Shown here one piece after another: positions 25,691 to 35,372 of a DNA stretch of 64,000 nt. The stretch covers positions 186,001 to 250,000 of the forward strand of contig NZ_JADKYM010000001.1 of NCBI RefSeq assembly GCF_015475875.1. The letters are read 5' to 3'. Within the stretch, counting starts at the first letter, position 1. Each line of letters starts with the position of its first letter. The DNA comes from Sphingopyxis solisilvae. Its GTDB lineage: Bacteria; Pseudomonadota; Alphaproteobacteria; Sphingomonadales; Sphingomonadaceae. The notes beneath the pieces were generated by a model. It had not been told where the DNA came from. It ran no database searches and saw only the letters and a list, made by a program, of their open reading frames with translations. Both the position numbers and the translations under genes were made by a program.

Positions 25691-26937
25691 GGCGTCTCTC
25701 CTGTGGGTTCGGGTTCTTCGACCCCGTCGGCGGCAAATTTGGTCGCGGCGACATCGCCGACGACATTGCCGAGGGTGCGGAAAATATCGGGGAAGGTTTC
25801 GACCGCGACGAGCAGGCCGAGCGGCGCGACGGGGACGCCCATCGACACCGCGATCGGGGCGATCGAGGTGACGAAGCTGATCGAACCGGGCAGGCTGACC
25901 GAGCTCAATGCCGCGGCCATTGCCACCGCGAGCCCGACCGCCATCTCCCACGGACTCAGTTCGATGCCGAACAGCCACGCGACATAGATGACGACCGCCA
26001 GGTTCATCGCCGGGCTGGTGAAACGGAACAGCGCGACTGCGAGCGGCAGCACGACGTCGGCTTTTTTGGGATCGACGCCGAGCTCTTCGGACGATTTGAG
26101 CATCGCGGGCAGGCTGGCCAGCGAGCTTTGGGTGCTGATTGCGACCGCCATCGTCGGCACCATCGCACGCACGAAGCGCGGCAGCGGGATGCCGACGACG
26201 AGCCAGGCGAGCAGCAGGCCGAGGATTAGGCAGCTCACGCCAATCCCCATCAGGATCAGGACATAATGGATGAGCCCGCCGAACGCGGCGAACCCGGCCT
26301 TGACCGCGAGTGCATAGCCGAGCGCGAAGACCCCGATCGGGGCGAGCGCGAGCACCCAGCCGATGACGATCAGCATCGCATCGCCGAGCGCTTTAAAAAA
26401 GCCCGACAGCGTCGCGCGCTGCGGCGGTTCCAGCTTGGTTATCGCAAAGGCAAAGATGGTGGTGAAGATGATCAGCGGAAGGATCGCCGTCTCGGCGGCT
26501 GCGGCAATGGGATTGGTCGGGATCAGCGAGAGCAGGAAGTCGCCGAACGTCGGCGACGGGGCGGCATCGGTCGAGCCCCCCAATCCGCTGCGGAGTGCAT
26601 CGGCGGCGCCGGTGGACAGCGGAAAGAGTTCGAGCAGCAACGGTGTCACCAGCAGCGACATCAATCCGGTAAGGAATATGGCCCCGAGAAAGGTCATCAC
26701 GGCGCGGAACGCCAGCTTGCCCGCGCGTGCCGCGTCGGCGGTCGCGGTGATACCGGTGATCAGCAGCGCGACGACGAGCGGGACGATCGTCATCTTGAGC
26801 GCATTGAGCCACAAAATGCCGATGGGTTCGATAAATGGCAGCGAGGCGTTGCCAGCGCCCGGCGCAACCAGTTCGGTCGCAACCCCCAGCAGCATTCCGG
26901 CGACGAGCGCCGAGAGAATGATCCATGCCGATTTCAA
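25687..26937 (-). CDS. Dicarboxylate/amino acid:cation symporter (DAACS family)
   Basis: A 416-residue transporter of the GltP/DctA type. Hydrophobic segments are spread throughout, with the re-entrant serine-rich motif AISTQSSLASLPAML, then FRFTSPAMNLAVV and the second hairpin SSVSLPGSISFV, which form the substrate and cation sites. It takes up C4-dicarboxylates or acidic amino acids. The open frame offers TTG at 26976, but the second TTG at 26937 is preferred because GGGAG stands eight bases before it and family similarity begins there. It is coupled to the downstream aldo/keto reductase. Confidence 0.88.
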   Translation of the reverse strand: MKSAWIILSALVAGMLLGVATELVAPGAGNASLPFIEPIGILWLNALKMTIVPLVVALLITGITATADAARAGKLAFRAVMTFLGAIFLTGLMSLLVTPLLLELFPLSTGAADALRSGLGGSTDAAPSPTFGDFLLSLIPTNPIAAAAETAILPLIIFTTIFAFAITKLEPPQRATLSGFFKALGDAMLIVIGWVLALAPIGVFALGYALAVKAGFAAFGGLIHYVLILMGIGVSCLILGLLLAWLVVGIPLPRFVRAMVPTMAVAISTQSSLASLPAMLKSSEELGVDPKKADVVLPLAVALFRFTSPAMNLAVVIYVAWLFGIELSPWEMAVGLAVAMAAALSSVSLPGSISFVTSIAPIAVSMGVPVAPLGLLVAVETFPDIFRTLGNVVGDVAATKFAADGVEEPEPTGETP

Positions 26938-27058
26938 GCGATATTCTCCCGGTGAAATTTCTGGCCAGCTTGCCAAGCAAATGAGGGTGACTTAGGGCCA
27001 TCCCATGGAAGTCGGGGCAGGCTTTGGTCGCCCACTTGGCTTAAGTAGCAGAGGGTAC

Positions 27059-28396
27059 ATGCGCAAGTTTTTCGGAACCGACGGGATTCGCGGGCTGACG
27101 AACCAGATCCCGATGACGGTCGAGGTCGCGATGCGCGTCGGCATGGCGGCGGGCGCGCACTTCCTGCGCGGCGACCACAAGCATCGCGTCGTGATCGGCA
27201 AGGACACGCGTCTGTCGGGCTATATGCTCGAAAACGCGCTGGTCGCAGGCTTCACCAGCGTCGGCATGGACGTGGTGCAGGTTGGCCCGATGCCAACCCC
27301 GGCAATCGCGATGCTGACGCGGTCGATGCGTGCCGACCTTGGCGTGATGCTGTCGGCGAGCCACAATCCTTACTATGATAACGGGATCAAGCTGTTCGGC
27401 CCCGACGGTTATAAATTGTCCGACGAGGACGAGGCGCAGATCGAATTGTTGCTCGCGCAGAATCCGCCGCTGGCCGACCCGGCGCATATCGGCCGCGCCA
27501 AGCGGATCGAGGATGCGCGCGGGCGTTATATCCACGCGGTGAAACAGAGCCTGCCCGAATCGGCGCGGCTCGACGGGCTGCGCATCGTGCTCGATTGCGC
27601 CAATGGCGCCGCGTACAACAGCGCGCCGACGGTGTTCTGGGAACTGGGCGCCGATGTGGTGGCGATCGGGACCAGCCCGAACGGCATCAATATCAACGAC
27701 AAATGCGGTTCGACCGCGCCTGCGTTGCTCCAGGAAACGGTGGTTGCGAGCGGCGCCGACATCGGCATCGCCCTCGACGGCGACGCCGACCGGCTGATTG
27801 TGGTCGATGAAAAAGGCAAGATTGTCGACGGCGACCAGATCATGGGGCTGATCGGCGCGAGCTGGGCACGGCAGGGGCGGCTGAAAGGCGGCGGCGTCGT
27901 CGCGACGGTGATGTCGAACCTCGGGCTCGAACGCTTTCTGGAAGGCGAAGGGCTCCGGCTCGAGCGGACCAAGGTCGGCGACCGCTATGTGCTTGAGCGG
28001 ATGAAGGAAGGCGGCTTCAACGTCGGCGGCGAGCAATCGGGGCATATGATCCTGTCCGACTATGCGACGACCGGCGACGGCACCTTGGCCGGGTTGCAGG
28101 TGCTGGCCGAGCTCGTCGCGTCGGGTAAGCCGGCGAGCGAATTGCTGCACCAGTTCGACCCCGTGCCGCAGCTGCTGAAGAATGTGCGCTATGCGGGCGG
28201 TGCGCCATTGGACGACACGCAGGTGCAGGCGGCAATCGCCGAGGGCGAGGCGATGCTCGCCGGGCGCGGACGGCTGGTGATCCGTCCGTCGGGCACCGAA
28301 CCGCTGATTCGCGTCATGGCCGAAGGCGATGACGCCGGGCAGGTCGAGCATGTCGTCGACATGATTTGCGATGCGGTGCGCGCCGCGACCGCATAA
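27059..28396 (+). CDS. glmM: Phosphoglucosamine mutase
   Basis: Interconverts glucosamine-6-phosphate and glucosamine-1-phosphate on the way to UDP-N-acetylglucosamine. The 445-residue protein starts [12 protein letters not shown], carries the phosphoserine loop SASHNP with Ser101, the magnesium loop DGDADR and the C-terminal phosphate-binding [15 protein letters not shown] at 27059 with an AGAGGG upstream is chosen over an in-frame ATG at 27005 because it begins exactly at the family N-terminus. glmU and glmS are also within this window but not adjacent. Confidence 0.97.
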   Translation: MRKFFGTDGIRGLTNQIPMTVEVAMRVGMAAGAHFLRGDHKHRVVIGKDTRLSGYMLENALVAGFTSVGMDVVQVGPMPTPAIAMLTRSMRADLGVMLSASHNPYYDNGIKLFGPDGYKLSDEDEAQIELLLAQNPPLADPAHIGRAKRIEDARGRYIHAVKQSLPESARLDGLRIVLDCANGAAYNSAPTVFWELGADVVAIGTSPNGININDKCGSTAPALLQETVVASGADIGIALDGDADRLIVVDEKGKIVDGDQIMGLIGASWARQGRLKGGGVVATVMSNLGLERFLEGEGLRLERTKVGDRYVLERMKEGGFNVGGEQSGHMILSDYATTGDGTLAGLQVLAELVASGKPASELLHQFDPVPQLLKNVRYAGGAPLDDTQVQAAIAEGEAMLAGRGRLVIRPSGTEPLIRVMAEGDDAGQVEHVVDMICDAVRAATA

Positions 28397-28430
28397 GCCG
28401 AAAATTCATCAGAACCGAAAGAGACACATC

Positions 28431-28655
28431 ATGCTTGAAATGCGACCCGATTGCGAAAAATGCGGCAAGGATTTGCCCGCGAACATGCACGGCGCCTTCA
28501 TCTGTTCGATGGAGTGCACCTTCTGCGCCAATTGCGCCGACCGTCTGGACGAACAATGCCCCAATTGCGGCGGCGATCTGCTCGACCGACCGCTGCGCGA
28601 AGGCGCGATCCTGGCGAAATATCCGGGTTCGACGGTGCGGAAATACAAGGTTTGA
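28431..28655 (+). CDS. DUF1272 zinc-binding-like protein
   Basis: A 74-residue cysteine-rich protein: MRPDCEKCGKDLP, FICSMECTFCANCAD and QCPNCGGDLLDRP. This is the complete DUF1272 pattern, with pairs of cysteines placed as in a treble-clef or zinc-ribbon. The molecular role is unknown. The TGA stop overlaps the TTG start of the thiD-like gene. Confidence 0.9.
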   Translation: MLEMRPDCEKCGKDLPANMHGAFICSMECTFCANCADRLDEQCPNCGGDLLDRPLREGAILAKYPGSTVRKYKV

Positions 28656-29794
28656 CTGCACGCGTCCTGATCATCGCCGGGTCGGATAGCGGCGGCGGCG
28701 CGGGGATTCAGGCCGATATCAAGACGGTCACGATGCTGGGCGGTCATGCGATGACCGCGATTACTGCGATCACGGCGCAGAACACGTTCGGCGTGCAGGG
28801 CGTCCATCCGGTGCCGACCGCCATGGTGTTGGCCCAGATCGACAGCGTGGCGTTCGACATCGGCGTCGATGCGGTGAAGATCGGGATGATCGGCAGCGCC
28901 GAGACCGCGGCGGCGGTCGCGGCGCGGCTGACCCAGCCCGATCTGGCGCAGGCCGCGGTCGTGTTCGACCCGGTGATGGTGGCGACGAGCGGATCGGTGC
29001 TGGCCGACGCGGCGACGATCGACGCGTTCCGCGCCTTGCTGAACCGCGCGATGGTCGCGACGCCGAACCTGCCCGAATTGGAAGCGCTGGGCGGCGAAGA
29101 TGCGGTGCTGGCGCATGGCTGTTCGCTGCTGATCAAGGGCGGCCATGCCGAGGGCGAAACGGTGGTCGACCGCTTGCTCGAAACCGGCGAGGGCGAGGTC
29201 GCGCGCTGGGAAGCGCCGCGGATCGACACGCGGCATAGCCATGGCACCGGCTGCACATTGGCGAGCGCAATCGCGACCGGGTTGGCGCAAGGCATGCCGC
29301 TGGAGCCCGCGATTGCACGGGCGCGCGATTTCGTGCGGTTGTCGTTGCTCGATGCGCCGGGGCTGGGGTCAGGGCATGGCCCGATGGGGCAGCAATTCGT
29401 TCGCAACGACGGACTGTTCACCGGCCCCGCGCTGAATCAGATAACGCTGCCGACGAGTGATTATGCGGCGTCGGTCGCCTTCTACAAGCAGATGGGACTG
29501 ACGCAGATCGTCGATAGCGCCGACAATGGCTATGCGCGGTTTGAGGCGACGAACGGTGTGACGCTGTCGATCCATGTTGGTGACGGTGTAGCGGGCGGGG
29601 CGACGACCTATCTGGAAAGCGGCGCGCTCGATGCGTGGGTTGCCTATCTCGCGCGGCGCGGGGTGCGGTTCGAGCAGATGCCGCAGGATGAGTCATGGGG
29701 CTGGCGCGAGGCGCGGCTCACTGATCCGGCGGGGAACCGATTGTGTCTGTATCAGGCGGGGGAGTATCGCAGGTATCCGCCGTGGCGGGCGTAG
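28652..29794 (+). CDS. thiD: HMP/HMP-P kinase (ThiD) fused to a VOC-domain
   Basis: A 380-residue fusion. Residues 1-250 are a complete ThiD: AGSDSGGGAGIQADIK, FDPVMVATSG, LIKGGH and the HGTGC anion hole with Cys201, ending in GSGHGPMGQQF. This is the hydroxymethylpyrimidine (phosphate) kinase of thiamine synthesis. Residues about 262-374 form one glyoxalase/bleomycin-resistance (VOC) unit: NQITLPTSDYAASVAFYKQMGL, then LTDPAGNRLCLYQ. The VOC part may bind a metal or a ligand, but its role is unknown. The TTG at 28652 is the only start that keeps the full ThiD N-terminus, and it overlaps the preceding stop. Confidence 0.88.
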   Translation: MTARVLIIAGSDSGGGAGIQADIKTVTMLGGHAMTAITAITAQNTFGVQGVHPVPTAMVLAQIDSVAFDIGVDAVKIGMIGSAETAAAVAARLTQPDLAQAAVVFDPVMVATSGSVLADAATIDAFRALLNRAMVATPNLPELEALGGEDAVLAHGCSLLIKGGHAEGETVVDRLLETGEGEVARWEAPRIDTRHSHGTGCTLASAIATGLAQGMPLEPAIARARDFVRLSLLDAPGLGSGHGPMGQQFVRNDGLFTGPALNQITLPTSDYAASVAFYKQMGLTQIVDSADNGYARFEATNGVTLSIHVGDGVAGGATTYLESGALDAWVAYLARRGVRFEQMPQDESWGWREARLTDPAGNRLCLYQAGEYRRYPPWRA

Positions 29795-29816
29795 CATTGG
29801 CCGCCACCATTTTGTC

Positions 29817-29895
29817 CCGTTCGTGTCGAGCGAAGTCGAGACACGTTGAGCTTGTGCTGGCCTTCGCGTGTCTCGACTTCGCTCGACACGAACGG
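29817..29895. repeat. Palindromic repeat family 1, intergenic copy
   Basis: Inverted repeat of 79 bases bounded by CCGTTCGTGTCGAGCG and its complement CGCTCGACACGAACGG, spaced by TTGAGCTTGTGCTGGCCTT-like sequence. It stands 22 bases after the thiD-VOC stop and 32 bases before rnhB, and is the intergenic counterpart of the copy inside the amidohydrolase gene at 18979-19052. Confidence 0.88.
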
Positions 29896-29927
29896 AAATT
29901 GGGGTTCGGTTTGCTGAGAGGCGGTCG

Positions 29928-30482
29928 ATGATCGTCGGCGTTGACGAAGCGGGGCGCGGGCCGCTTGCCGGTCCCGTTGTCGCCGCGGCGGTGATCCTGT
30001 GTCCCGACGGCATCCCGGGTCTCGACGACAGCAAGAAACTCTCCGCCAAACGCCGCGCCGAACTGGAGGCGCAGATCAAGGCGCATTGCCGCTGGGGGAT
30101 TGGCGAAGCGAGCGTTGAGGAAATCGACCGCATCAATATCCTGCAGGCGACGATGCTCGCGATGACCCGCGCGGTCGAGGCGCTGGGGATCGAGCCGACC
30201 GAGGTACTGGTCGATGGCAACCGCCTGCCGCGCTGGCGCTATGCTGCGCGCGCGATCGTCGGCGGCGATGCGCTGCACCCGTGCATTTCGGCGGCGAGCA
30301 TCATCGCCAAGGAACATCGCGACCGGTTCATGGTCGCGGCGGCGCGCGATTTCCCCGGCTTTGGCTGGGAGCGCAATATGGGCTATGGTACCGCCCAGCA
30401 TCTCGCGGCGCTGCGCCAATTTGGCCCGACGCCGCTTCACCGGACCAGTTTTGCCCCGGTCGCACAGATGCAACTGGTCTGA
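29928..30482 (+). CDS. rnhB: Ribonuclease HII
   Basis: Cleaves the RNA strand of RNA-DNA hybrids and removes single ribonucleotides from DNA. The 184-residue protein begins [18 protein letters not shown], with the catalytic Asp-Glu pair, has [12 protein letters not shown], the third carboxylate in VLVDGNRLP and [23 protein letters not shown] and HRTSFAP at the C-terminus. The ATG at 29928 with GAGAGGCGG is preferred; the frame opens further upstream only through the repeat. Confidence 0.96.
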   Translation: MIVGVDEAGRGPLAGPVVAAAVILCPDGIPGLDDSKKLSAKRRAELEAQIKAHCRWGIGEASVEEIDRINILQATMLAMTRAVEALGIEPTEVLVDGNRLPRWRYAARAIVGGDALHPCISAASIIAKEHRDRFMVAAARDFPGFGWERNMGYGTAQHLAALRQFGPTPLHRTSFAPVAQMQLV

Positions 30483-30498
30483 CGGGCAGGAGCGCGCG

Positions 30499-31395
30499 AT
30501 GAGCAAGGGATTCACGGCCGACGATGTGTCGGCCCAGACCGGCCGCACCTTCCTGGTCACCGGTGCCAATGCCGGGATCGGTTTCGAAACCAGCCGTGTT
30601 TTGGCGGCGCGCGGCGCGCATGTGGTGCTCGCGTGCCGCGACGCGGTCCGCGCCGAGGCAGCAATAGACCGCATCCGCGCCGATACACCAAATGCCGACC
30701 TGTCGTTCCAGCCGCTCGATCTTGCCGATCTCGATCAGGTGCGCGAGGCCGCCGCGGCGGTGCTGGCGGGGCCGCGGATCGATGTGCTGATCAACAACGC
30801 TGGGGTGATGATCCCCCCGAAAACCCTGACCAAGCAAGGCTTCGAGCTGCAATTCGGGGTCAATCATCTCGGCACCTTTGCCTTCACCGGGCTGGTGCAC
30901 GGGCATGTCGAGGATCGCATCGTCATCACCGCCAGTCTGGCGCACAAGGGCGGCGCGATCGATTTCAGCGATCTTTCCGCGGCGCGCAGCTACCATAAGC
31001 TGCCGCGGTATCAGATGAGCAAGTTGGCGAACCTGCTCAATATGTTCGAGCTGGACCGTCGGCTGGGCGCCGCGGGGCGTGCGACGCAGGCGATCGGGTG
31101 CCATCCAGGGGTCGCGATCACCGAGCTGACGCGGCACCTGCCGTTTCCGCTGCGCGGCATGACGCCGCTGGCGACGCCCTTTTTCAACAGCGCGGCGCAG
31201 GGCGCCTGGCCGACCTTGCAGGCCGCGACCGGCGCGCATGTGCAGGGCGGCGATTATCTGGGCCCGCAGGGGCTGGGCGAAGTTTCGGGGCGATCGGGTC
31301 CGGCGCGCGCGACGCGGGCGGCGCGCGATCCGAAGCTGGCGCGCGAGTTATGGGAACGGTCGGTCGAGCTGACGGGGGTTGATCCGGGGATTTGA
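30499..31395 (+). CDS. Short-chain dehydrogenase, retinol-dehydrogenase/WWOX-like
   Basis: A 298-residue Rossmann-fold oxidoreductase. TGANAGIGFETSR is the NAD(P)-binding loop, then DLADLDQVREAAA, NNAGVM, the catalytic SLAHKGG serine region and YQMSK with the Tyr-Lys pair, followed by CHPGVAITEL. It resembles the retinol dehydrogenase/WWOX-like SDR group often annotated as oxidoreductase. The substrate is unknown. GCAGGAG precedes the ATG. Its stop is followed immediately by a family 3 repeat. Confidence 0.92.
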   Translation: MSKGFTADDVSAQTGRTFLVTGANAGIGFETSRVLAARGAHVVLACRDAVRAEAAIDRIRADTPNADLSFQPLDLADLDQVREAAAAVLAGPRIDVLINNAGVMIPPKTLTKQGFELQFGVNHLGTFAFTGLVHGHVEDRIVITASLAHKGGAIDFSDLSAARSYHKLPRYQMSKLANLLNMFELDRRLGAAGRATQAIGCHPGVAITELTRHLPFPLRGMTPLATPFFNSAAQGAWPTLQAATGAHVQGGDYLGPQGLGEVSGRSGPARATRAARDPKLARELWERSVELTGVDPGI

Positions 31396-31530
31396 TCCTC
31401 CCTGTCGCGTAGCGATGGGGAGGGGGACCGCGCCCGTAGGGCGTGGTGGAGGGGCAGCGACGGTGGTGCCAAAGCCCCTCCGTCAGCCCTGCGGGCTGCC
31501 ACCTCCCCATGACTTCGTCACAGGGAGGAT
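31395..31530. repeat. Palindromic repeat family 3, copy A
   Basis: About 136 bases, bounded by ATCCTCCCTGT and ACAGGGAGGAT and containing two further internal arms (GTGGAGGGG and CCCCTCCGTCAG). It shares layout and most bases with 42641-42776 and 57748-57885. The first base is the last base of the dehydrogenase stop codon. With the ccrM upstream region it fills the gap 31396-31742. Confidence 0.88.
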
Positions 31531-31553
31531 TAAGTCGAACTTTTTCCATCACT

Positions 31554-32882
<1,329 letters not shown>

Positions 32883-32890
32883 CATCACAG

Positions 32891-32966
32891 CGTCATTGCG
32901 AGCGAAGCGAAGCAATCCAGGGCGGTTTGCGCTACTCTGGATTGCTTCGCTTCGCTCGCAATGACG
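32891..32966. repeat. Palindromic repeat family 2, perfect 30-bp inverted repeat
   Basis: The left arm 32891-32920 (beginning CGTCATTGCGAGCGAAGCGA) and right arm 32937-32966 are exact reverse complements over 30 bases, with a 16-base spacer. It lies eight bases after the ccrM stop and just before folP. A related, less perfect copy is at 45547-45629. Confidence 0.92.
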
Positions 32967-32982
32967 GATAAGGGGATAGGCC

Positions 32983-34113
32983 ATGTTCCAACCGCTAACC
33001 AAACCCGACCTCGGCGCGGCGTCTGCGACCGCCAAAATTTATTGCCGCCCGACCTGCTTCGTCGACCGGCCGCACGAGCTCGACGACAATTGCCTGCGGA
33101 TCGCCGACACGATGGTCTGGTTCGCCGCGTGGCACATCAGCCTGCGCGACGGTGCCAGCGTCAAAGCGGCGATCGTGACGGTCGCCGAATGGAACGATTG
33201 GATTGCCTCGATACCCGATGCGCTGGCGCAGGCAGCCATCGCACAGCGCGCTGGAGTGATGCGACCACGAGCGGCGTTGCGGCTCGGCGAGCGCGCGGTG
33301 CGGCTGAACGAGCCGCAATTGATCGGCATCCTCAACGTCACACCCGACAGCTTTTCGGACGGCGACAAGCATGTCGATGCCGCTGCGGCGATCGATGCGG
33401 GCTTTGCGATGGCCAGCGCGGGCGCCGCAATTATCGATGTCGGCGGCGAATCGACCCGCCCCGGCGCGCCGCTGGTCTGGGACGGCGACGAGATCAAGCG
33501 CGTCGAAGGCGTCGTCGCGGCGCTGGCGAAGGGCGGGGTCGCCGTGTCGATCGACACCCGCAAGGCCGCGGTTATGGAGGCGGCGCTCGCTGCGGGCGCG
33601 CGGATCGTCAACGATGTGTCGGCGCTGCGCTATGACGACCGCGCGATGGAGGTTGTGCTGGCCGCGGGCTGTCCGGTGGTGTTGATGCACGCGCCGTCGG
33701 CCAAGAGTGATCCGCACGAGGGCGGTGGTTATGCCCATGTCCTGTTCGACGTTTACGATATGCTTGCCGAGCGCGTCGCCGCATGTATTGCGGCGGGGAT
33801 CGATCCGGCGAGGATTATCGTCGATCCGGGGCTGGGCTTCGGCAAGGGGGTCGCCGACAATCTGGCGCTGATCAACGGGCTGGCGCTGTTCCATACGCTC
33901 GGCTGCCCGATCCTGTTCGGCGCGAGCCGCAAGCGGATGATCGGCGCGCTCGATAACGAGGCTCCCGCCGACCAGCGGCTCGGCGGCACCGTCGCGCTAC
34001 ATTATCAGGCGGCGGCGCTGGGCGCGCAATTGCTGCGCGTCCATGACATTGCCGAAAGCCGTCAGGCGCTGCGTATATGGCGCGGGCTACGCGACGCGGC
34101 GCTCACAGGCTGA
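32983..34113 (+). CDS. folP: Dihydropteroate synthase
   Basis: Condenses para-aminobenzoate with hydroxymethyldihydropterin diphosphate in folate synthesis, the target of sulfonamides. Family motifs start near residue 112: LIGILNVTPDSFSDG, IIDVGGESTRPGAP, VSIDTRKAAV, RIVNDVSAL, IIVDPGLGFGK and FGASRKRMIG. The 376-residue length exceeds the usual ~280 because of a ~100-residue N-terminal domain (IYCRPTCFVDRPHELDD onwards) of unknown function. ATG at 32983 follows GGGGATAGG. Confidence 0.94.
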   Translation: MFQPLTKPDLGAASATAKIYCRPTCFVDRPHELDDNCLRIADTMVWFAAWHISLRDGASVKAAIVTVAEWNDWIASIPDALAQAAIAQRAGVMRPRAALRLGERAVRLNEPQLIGILNVTPDSFSDGDKHVDAAAAIDAGFAMASAGAAIIDVGGESTRPGAPLVWDGDEIKRVEGVVAALAKGGVAVSIDTRKAAVMEAALAAGARIVNDVSALRYDDRAMEVVLAAGCPVVLMHAPSAKSDPHEGGGYAHVLFDVYDMLAERVAACIAAGIDPARIIVDPGLGFGKGVADNLALINGLALFHTLGCPILFGASRKRMIGALDNEAPADQRLGGTVALHYQAAALGAQLLRVHDIAESRQALRIWRGLRDAALTG

Positions 34114-34199
34114 GGCGAGCCGAGGCAACCCCCGCGATTGTACTGCGTATCTTCAAGGAACGGCCGCTGTTCCGGCGCGCCCGCTCCAAGGAGAATTTC

Positions 34200-34580
34200 A
34201 TGCAGCTTCCCCATGGTACCCATGTCGCCGTCGCCGACGGCAATCGCTTTGTCCTGTTCCGCAATGATGGCGACGAGGCCGTCATCAATCTGGTTGATGC
34301 CGCCAGCCCCGAGGTCGAGACGACCAATCGCAGCGGGGCCAATCCGGAAGTACGCGATCTCGACGAGCGCGGCCATGCCGCCGGCGTAGCGGCCATGCTC
34401 AACAAACAGGTGCTCGACAACGATATCGAGAAGCTGCTGATTATCGCCGACCCCAACACATTGGGGGTCATGCGTAGCCATTATCATAGCGAACTGGCGA
34501 AACGGCTGGTGGGCGAACTGCCCAAGACGCTGACCAACGCGGATACCGCGGCGATCGAGAAAGCCATTACCGCCGCCTGA
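34200..34580 (+). CDS. Host-attachment family protein
   Basis: A 126-residue protein resembling the Host_attach family, named after an Agrobacterium protein needed for attachment to plant cells. VAVADGNRFVLFRN near the start, HAAGVAAMLNKQVLDNDIEKLLIIADPNTLGVMR in the middle and SELAKRLVGELPKTLTN near the end are characteristic. There is no signal peptide, so a direct surface role is doubtful; the fold resembles the release-factor eRF1-like/baeRF group. A strong AAGGAG stands before the ATG. Confidence 0.82.
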   Translation: MQLPHGTHVAVADGNRFVLFRNDGDEAVINLVDAASPEVETTNRSGANPEVRDLDERGHAAGVAAMLNKQVLDNDIEKLLIIADPNTLGVMRSHYHSELAKRLVGELPKTLTNADTAAIEKAITAA

Positions 34581-34637
34581 ACGTCGGGCGCGCTTCATGC
34601 TGCCGTTTGTGCGCCCCGAGGCGGAACAGCCGCGCAC

Positions 34638-35354
34638 CTATAAACTGTAGCCACCGTCGCTGGTCAGCACGCTGCCGGTGATGGTGGCGGCGGCATCGGA
34701 CAACAGGAACAGGATCTGCGACGCGATCTCGTCGGGCGTCGCATAACGGCCGAGCGGTGTCGCCATTTTTGCCATCGCCGCCATTGCGGCGTCGCGCGAG
34801 CCTTCGCTCGTGACCAAGTCGGCGAAAAAGGGCATTTCATCCCAGATCGGGGTGTCGACGCCCCCCGGCGCGATGGCGTTGACGCGGATGCCGTGCGGTG
34901 CGCCCTCTTTGGCGGCGATTTTGGACAGCTGGATCAGAGCCGCCTTGGAAGCGCCATAGGCGCCGACGCCGGGTTCGGCCTTGATGCCCGCAATCGATGC
35001 GGTGGTGACGATTGCGCCGCCGCCACCGCGCGCGGTCATGGCGCGCATCGCGGCCTGCAAACTCAACATCGCGCCGTCAAGATTGACCGCCAGCAAGCGC
35101 CGCCAAGCCTGGAACTCGATATCGACGATCGGCGCCGCATCGCTGACCCCGGCGTTGACCACCGCGAGATCGACTTCGGCAAGGTCGTCAGCGCGTCTCT
35201 GCCACATGTCGGGGTCCGCGACGTCGTCGCCGCGGCTGCGGTCGATGCCGATCACCGTAGCGCCGGCGGCGCGCAACGCGTTCGCGGCCGCAAGCCCGAT
35301 ACCCGAGGCGTCGCCTGTAACGAGCGCGGTTCTGCCGGAAAAATCGAAAGTCAT
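34638..35354 (-). CDS. Classical short-chain dehydrogenase/reductase
   Basis: A 238-residue SDR. The cofactor loop TGDASGIGLAAAN has Asp where Gly/Ala is usual, then VVNAGVSD, the catalytic Ser in TTASIAGIK and YGASK with Tyr-Lys, and the IAPGGVDTPIWDEM and LTSDGGYSL motifs near the C-terminus. An acidic residue after the second strand (IGIDRSRGDD) favours NAD(H). The substrate is unknown. It lies just downstream of the degenerate sigma-54-type regulator on the same strand, 18 bases away, and could be in its operon. Confidence 0.92.
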   Translation of the reverse strand: MTFDFSGRTALVTGDASGIGLAAANALRAAGATVIGIDRSRGDDVADPDMWQRRADDLAEVDLAVVNAGVSDAAPIVDIEFQAWRRLLAVNLDGAMLSLQAAMRAMTARGGGGAIVTTASIAGIKAEPGVGAYGASKAALIQLSKIAAKEGAPHGIRVNAIAPGGVDTPIWDEMPFFADLVTSEGSRDAAMAAMAKMATPLGRYATPDEIASQILFLLSDAAATITGSVLTSDGGYSL

Positions 35355-35372
35355 CGCCGCGACCTAAGGCCG

